Of a stretch of 64,000 nt of DNA, positions 59,834 to 64,000 are shown piece after piece. The notes beneath the pieces were generated by a model that was not told the origin of the DNA, did not search any database, and was given only the letters and a program-made list of their open reading frames with translations. Location of the stretch: assembly GCF_030272615.1 (NCBI RefSeq), contig NC_081412.1, positions 138,824,747 to 138,888,746 on the forward strand, in the 5' to 3' direction. The position numbers and the translations under genes are program-made. The stretch is from Cryptomeria japonica (taxonomy: Eukaryota; Streptophyta; Pinopsida; Cupressales; Cupressaceae). The stretch's first letter is position 1; every line of letters begins with the position of its first letter.

Positions 59834-60632
59834 TATTAGGATTCCCATAGATACTAAGAGGGGGGGGCTGAATCAGTATCTAACCGATGAATTGAATTTT
59901 TTAACTTAAAACATGTAGAACATATTATAATAGTATACCGGTATGCAAGAAATAATGCAATAAATAGAATTAAAGGCAACCACATGAAAAACACACCATA
60001 ACACAATGTTTTAATGAGGAAAACCGGTGTGGGAAAAATCTCGGTGGGATTTGTGACCCACAATATTCACTTACTAGCCAATAAGAGAATATTACTACTA
60101 CAAGAGGGGCCTGCACATGCAGGAAGGCCAACTACCTAGAGCTCACTGCTCAATGGGAAGTCTCACTGACTTGCAATGATGGATTATATAAATCCAGTAT
60201 CTTGTATTGCTTCAAAATAGCATCTATAATGCCAGATCCAGTACCGGTTTCTGCTCTACTTCTTACATAAACCCTTAACCTATAATTCACATAATAGGTC
60301 TACCTTATTTCACCTAAATATAATCTTCTTCCTTACTTCCAAATGTTCTATAATGATCTCTCTTATATAAGAGTCATTTTACAATGATGCCAAGTCGGCT
60401 TGCAAAGATTTTACAATAATAAACAAAATATAATATAACAAAAGTCTTGTTGGCCTCTATACCGGTATGCTTCCTTTCTTTGTCGGTGTTGGTGGTCTGA
60501 GTGCCAGTGTAGAGTCTGATCTTGCTAGTGCCGGTGTAATGCCTTGTTGGTGCCATAGGATTGTAAGGTTACCATCAATGACAAAACCTTCATTCACCTA
60601 CAATGTCTCATTGGAGTGTGCATATGCCAACA
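59834..60632 (-). repeat. Element G 3' LTR
   Basis: On the minus strand it starts TGTTGGCATATGCACAC at 60632 and ends GGGAATCCTAATA at 59834, where other members end CTAACA (one transition). It contains CCTGCATGTGCAGGCCCC (about 60122-60105, minus) and the GTGGGTCACAAATCCCAC hairpin (about 60063-60046). Confidence 0.88.
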
Positions 60633-60800
60633 ATTTCCCTCTTTGGCATTGATGGCAACACTCATGAGAAAATTCAAAAGTGTATCCAAAACTTGTAATC
60701 CAAAAATGTTTCCAAAAATATGTTACCAAAAAATATAAGAACTCTCCCTGAGCAGATAAATCTTTTGCCAGTTATTTTCTCATACTACTACTCCCCCTTT
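60633..60800 (-). promoter_or_regulatory. Element G polypurine tract region
   Basis: On the minus strand AAAGGGGGAGTAGTA (about 60795-60782) and the terminal ATGCCAAAGAGGGAAAT just before TGTTGG. The terminal tract is weaker than in F (GGGGGAG has become GAGGGAA). Confidence 0.75.
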
Positions 60801-63800
60801 GGCATCAATGCCAAAGGTTGTCAAGATGTTAGTAGTGTTGTAGTCTCAACTTTGTAACTGGGTGGTTATAATTTGAAAAAGATCTCCCAAAATCAAGTTT
60901 ATACTTTCCATAAACTTCTTGTTGTCCTTTATTGTTGTCTCTGTTCTTTGAACTGTACTGGTGAGGTGCTGCATATGCTCTGCCGATGTTCTCTATCCTT
61001 GTACTAGTGCCTCAGATATTTCCTTCTGTAATGATGCTAGATAGTCCAATCTTGGACTCAATCTTAGTCTCAAATTCTTTGCCTTATTTACAATTCTCTC
61101 CTTTTCTCTTTCTAACTTAAGTAATTCTTCCTTAAAACTTGTTATCCTTTGCTCAAAAATTGATAATGTATCAGGTGAGTTAACAAAATTGTCTGCAAGT
61201 TTATTGATTTCATCTTGTACCTTGCTCATTTTCTTATCTATGTCTACTGTCAAAAAGTTTGTCTTGCAAGTATCTTTGTATAGAGTTTTAAATTCCTTCA
61301 ATAAGTTACATAGTTCCAGTAGAGGTATGTCAAATTCACTAGTACACTTCTTTATTTGATCTTCAAAAAAAATTTGCTTTTCAATTTCTAACTTATCCTT
61401 CAATGCCTCTTCCTTTATTTGTTCAATAGTCACTGTGTTCTCAGTGATGTATTTACACAAAGTGTCAAGTTGGCTTAAAGAATCCTTATTGTCTATGTTA
61501 CAGTTAGGAGCTATCATCTTCAAAATTGGGATTGTGTCATATATAGCTTTATAAACCTATGAACTATAATCTATTATCTTTTTGATCGAGTCCAAAAGTA
61601 CTTCAGTTACATTTGTTGATTTGTAACCTATTGAGGAGGAACCAACATTCTGAATTCCACCAGTGGAGGAAATAACCAAGCTTGTAGTGACCTTTGGTAG
61701 GTCAGTCTATGTTTCCATTTCCTTAAGCAATGGTTTTTGATCTTCTCCTATTGCCGGTGGCACTGTTTCCATGTGAACCTGTTCCTGTTCTAGAGCCTGT
61801 TGCTCTATTTTAGTCTCAGTCTAAGTCTCTACCTGTCGCTCTATGTTATCAAATTCAACTTTTCTTTCAGTATTGTCAATGTTGTTAGTTGTCGGTGGCT
61901 CACTAGCCATATCTGTCTTGCCAGTTGTATCTTTGTCTATCACAATGTTGACCTTCTATGTATCAACATCAACTATGTATAGTACCTCAGGATTAGGATT
62001 TGTATCCTCTATGTCCATACTCTCATCTATCGATTGATCTTCAGTAGTTATTATCGGTGATGTAATTGGAGGCGATGGGAGTAAGTTGTCTTTTACTTTG
62101 ATGCTTAGAGGTCCACCAACCTTTCCTTTTCCTTTGTCCCTTTCCTTCTGGTATACATTTATTGGTTTGGGGTTCCTGTACTCTTCCTGTTTTTCTTTTT
62201 CATCAAGGAATATGTCCCATGCATTTTATGTTTCCTCTATTACTTCATTCACTCTTCCAACCATTAATGCAATATGTCAGTGTGCAGTAGAGATTACTAA
62301 CCAATTGGCTTCTGCAATTAAGTTATCTATCTCCTTAGGTGAGTTTACTGGGTAAACAACAAGTAACTTTTCAATTTTGATTTTCTTATCAAGCTCTACA
62401 ACAGCTTGTCTTCTTCCTTCTAGTCTTTTGAACAATTCATCTGGTAGATCATCTATCACTTCCATTAAGAACTTCTTATAGATGTCCATGTGTAAAATGA
62501 CACTGTTTTCAACTTGTTGTTTTTCATCTACTGACAGTGTATCATAGACCTTTCCTATGTTCTTGAGTTTCCCTTCCTTTGTGATTTCATTTAGCAATTT
62601 GTCAAGAGAGGCCATGTTTTGTTTAGTCTTCTTCTTCTTTGGTGTCAACTTTTTCTTTGGTGTTGTCTTTCTAACCAGAGACCTTACTGCCTGTTGTTTT
62701 TGTCTAATCCTTCTAGGCGAGGGTGTGGATGTTGGTGAAGGATCCATTTTCCTTACAACTCTTTTGAAAGCTGCAAGCATGTCACTCTCTAAAGAAGTAG
62801 CTACTGGTGATAGGTGAGTCTCAAGTTGTAGAGTTCCTAACTCATCCTCAGTGATACTGGTTTGTTTCAGTACATCTTCTTTAATAGCCTTAGCCTATCT
62901 AGAACCTCTTCTCACAACTACTTCAACCTTTTTCACTCTCTTCTTAGATTGAATTTGACTTTCTATGGTCTCAGCACTACCAAATACTTCTTCCTTTGGT
63001 TCATTTGGTGCTTCTAGAAGTGCTTTAGCATAAGTCTCAATTATATGATCATCAGTCTCATAGCCCATCTCTGTTACCCAAATTGTTCTTGGGATGACTG
63101 CTTCCACCTAGATCTCATCCTTTTTTATTACAAAACATATATCATCCTTGTATTTGTTGACAATCTTCTGTGATAGTCTGATTCTTTTGTTCATGCTAAC
63201 CTTTAGTGCTTGAAAATAGTCATGAATGTTCTTTTCTTTGTTTTCACCCATGTTGTTGAATAGGTCTGTTAACTATTTTCCTATCGGTATATCAAATCCA
63301 AGGTTCTTACTACCTATACCAAGAACCTATTTGGTTATGTGTAGCATCAAGCATACAAGTAGATTTCCAAATCTAAAAGTTCCTCTCTTATCCTTCTTGA
63401 TTTTTCCTAAGTTATCAATCAACTCATCTTTTAACCATTCACATACATCAATTTTTACATTGTCTTTAACCATGTCATAATCACTCTTAATGCATAAACT
63501 GGAAACTGAGTTAAGTCTATTTGCATGATTTGCTTTGTATCCTAAGATCATGCTAACAAATCTCACATTTATATTGGTCACATCATTAACCCTCAGAGAC
63601 CTTCTGTCTGATGTTGCACTAGTTAAGTTCATTACTAGGTCATTGGAGACCTTCTTAGTCTTGTTTGGTCTGTTACCGGTGGAAGGTAACCATGTTACTG
63701 CTTTCATAGCTTCCTTTGTAATTTTGTGAACTGAATCAAGCTAAAAGAATGAACCATGTACCCTGCTTAGAACTATCCTAATCACTTCCTTGGGAAATTC

Positions 63801-64000
63801 AGGAATGTAGAGGATTTCGGTGAATCCTAGGGTTTCAACAACTTTATGTTCAGGTTTTACATTTCTGGAGTCATCACATATAACAGTCTTATACATGTTT
63901 TTAATTTCTTCATCTCCTAATTCCTCTATGTTGCAATGAATAGATATTCTGGGATCTTCTACAAAAACAACTCCTTTTGGAATTTGGGAAAAAGCACCTA
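60801..64000 (-). pseudogene. Element G ORF2 (N-terminus beyond window, decayed)
   Basis: Read downward from 64000. Domain A is present: NVRFVSMILGYK and HANRLNSVSSLC (about 63565-63500), CEWLKDELIDNLGKIK (about 63450) and GTFRFGNLLVCLML (about 63380). Domain B: MEAVIPRTIWVTEMGYETDD (63107-63050). Basic linker: TTPKKKLTPKKKKTK (about 62660-62620). Domain C: NEITKEGKLKNIGKVYDTL (about 62595) and LHMDIYKKFLMEVIDDLPDE (about 62500). An acidic linker leads to a coiled-coil C-terminus, KMIAPNCNIDNKD (61523) to ALVQG, with a stop at about 60993 and a tail to about 60801. It is collinear with element F ORF2 over its full visible length, which is the best evidence that ORF2 is a real conserved protein. 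Interruptions: about 63327, 62895, 62277 and 61524. Confidence 0.82.

Larger units (their letters stand above)
59834..64000 (-). mobile_element. Element G: LTR element of the Gag-ORF2 family, minus strand, incomplete
   Basis: It enters from beyond the window end and finishes with a 3' LTR (59834-60632) preceded, on the minus strand, by ORF2 and polypurine tracts. LTR sequence, PPT arrangement and ORF2 are closest to element F. The 5' LTR, PBS and Gag lie outside the window, so the absence of pol can only be checked in the visible 3.4 kb. Confidence 0.85.

Overview
This window looks like intergenic heterochromatin from a very large plant genome. A gymnosperm of conifer type is my best guess, but the sequence does not prove it. 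The evidence is wall-to-wall, deeply nested, decayed LTR retrotransposons with initiator-tRNA-Met primer sites, chromovirus Ty3/gypsy and long-LTR Ty1/copia polyproteins, and no intact host gene. Every recognisable reading frame is broken by stops or frameshifts.

Layout. 1-1559: minus-strand Ty3/gypsy pol remnant. 1560-2807: two LTR-like fragments. 2808-14393: minus-strand Ty3/gypsy chromovirus (element M, TSD ATTTG) whose 3' LTR is split by a complete Ty1/copia element A (2872-9317, TSD GTAAA). M also carries a small LTR-like insertion (10580-10918) related, in inverted orientation, to 1560-1855. 14399-16100: second decayed minus-strand gypsy. About 16515-22325: inverted-repeat (foldback-like) structure with CT/GA-rich arms, a solo LTR (18450-19691, TSD AAGGT) and a cluster of GGGATAAG/CTTATCCC motifs. 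22326-28017: mostly anonymous, with one decayed uncharacterised plant gene fragment (about 23080-24060, minus).

28018-64000 is a nest inside a decayed plus-strand gypsy (element H, seen at 42443-44960 and probably 59108-59660). Ty1/copia element C (28018-42437, TSD TGTCC) is one insertion, with element D (34900-41728) inside its 3' LTR. Element E (44961-59107) is another, with element F (48000-54672) inside its second reading frame. Element G (59834 to beyond the window, minus strand) follows.

The notable discovery is D, E, F and G. They are LTR elements with good ends, tRNA-Met primer sites and polypurine tracts, but they encode no recognisable protease, integrase, reverse transcriptase or RNase H. 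Each fully visible one has a coiled-coil, multi-CCHC Gag-like frame followed by a roughly 1,050-1,140-codon second frame (ORF2) of unknown function that is recognisably homologous in all four. Their LTR ends, R/U5 motifs and repeated AAAGGGGGAG tracts resemble those of the pol-encoding copia elements A and C, so they are probably mobilised in trans by such elements.
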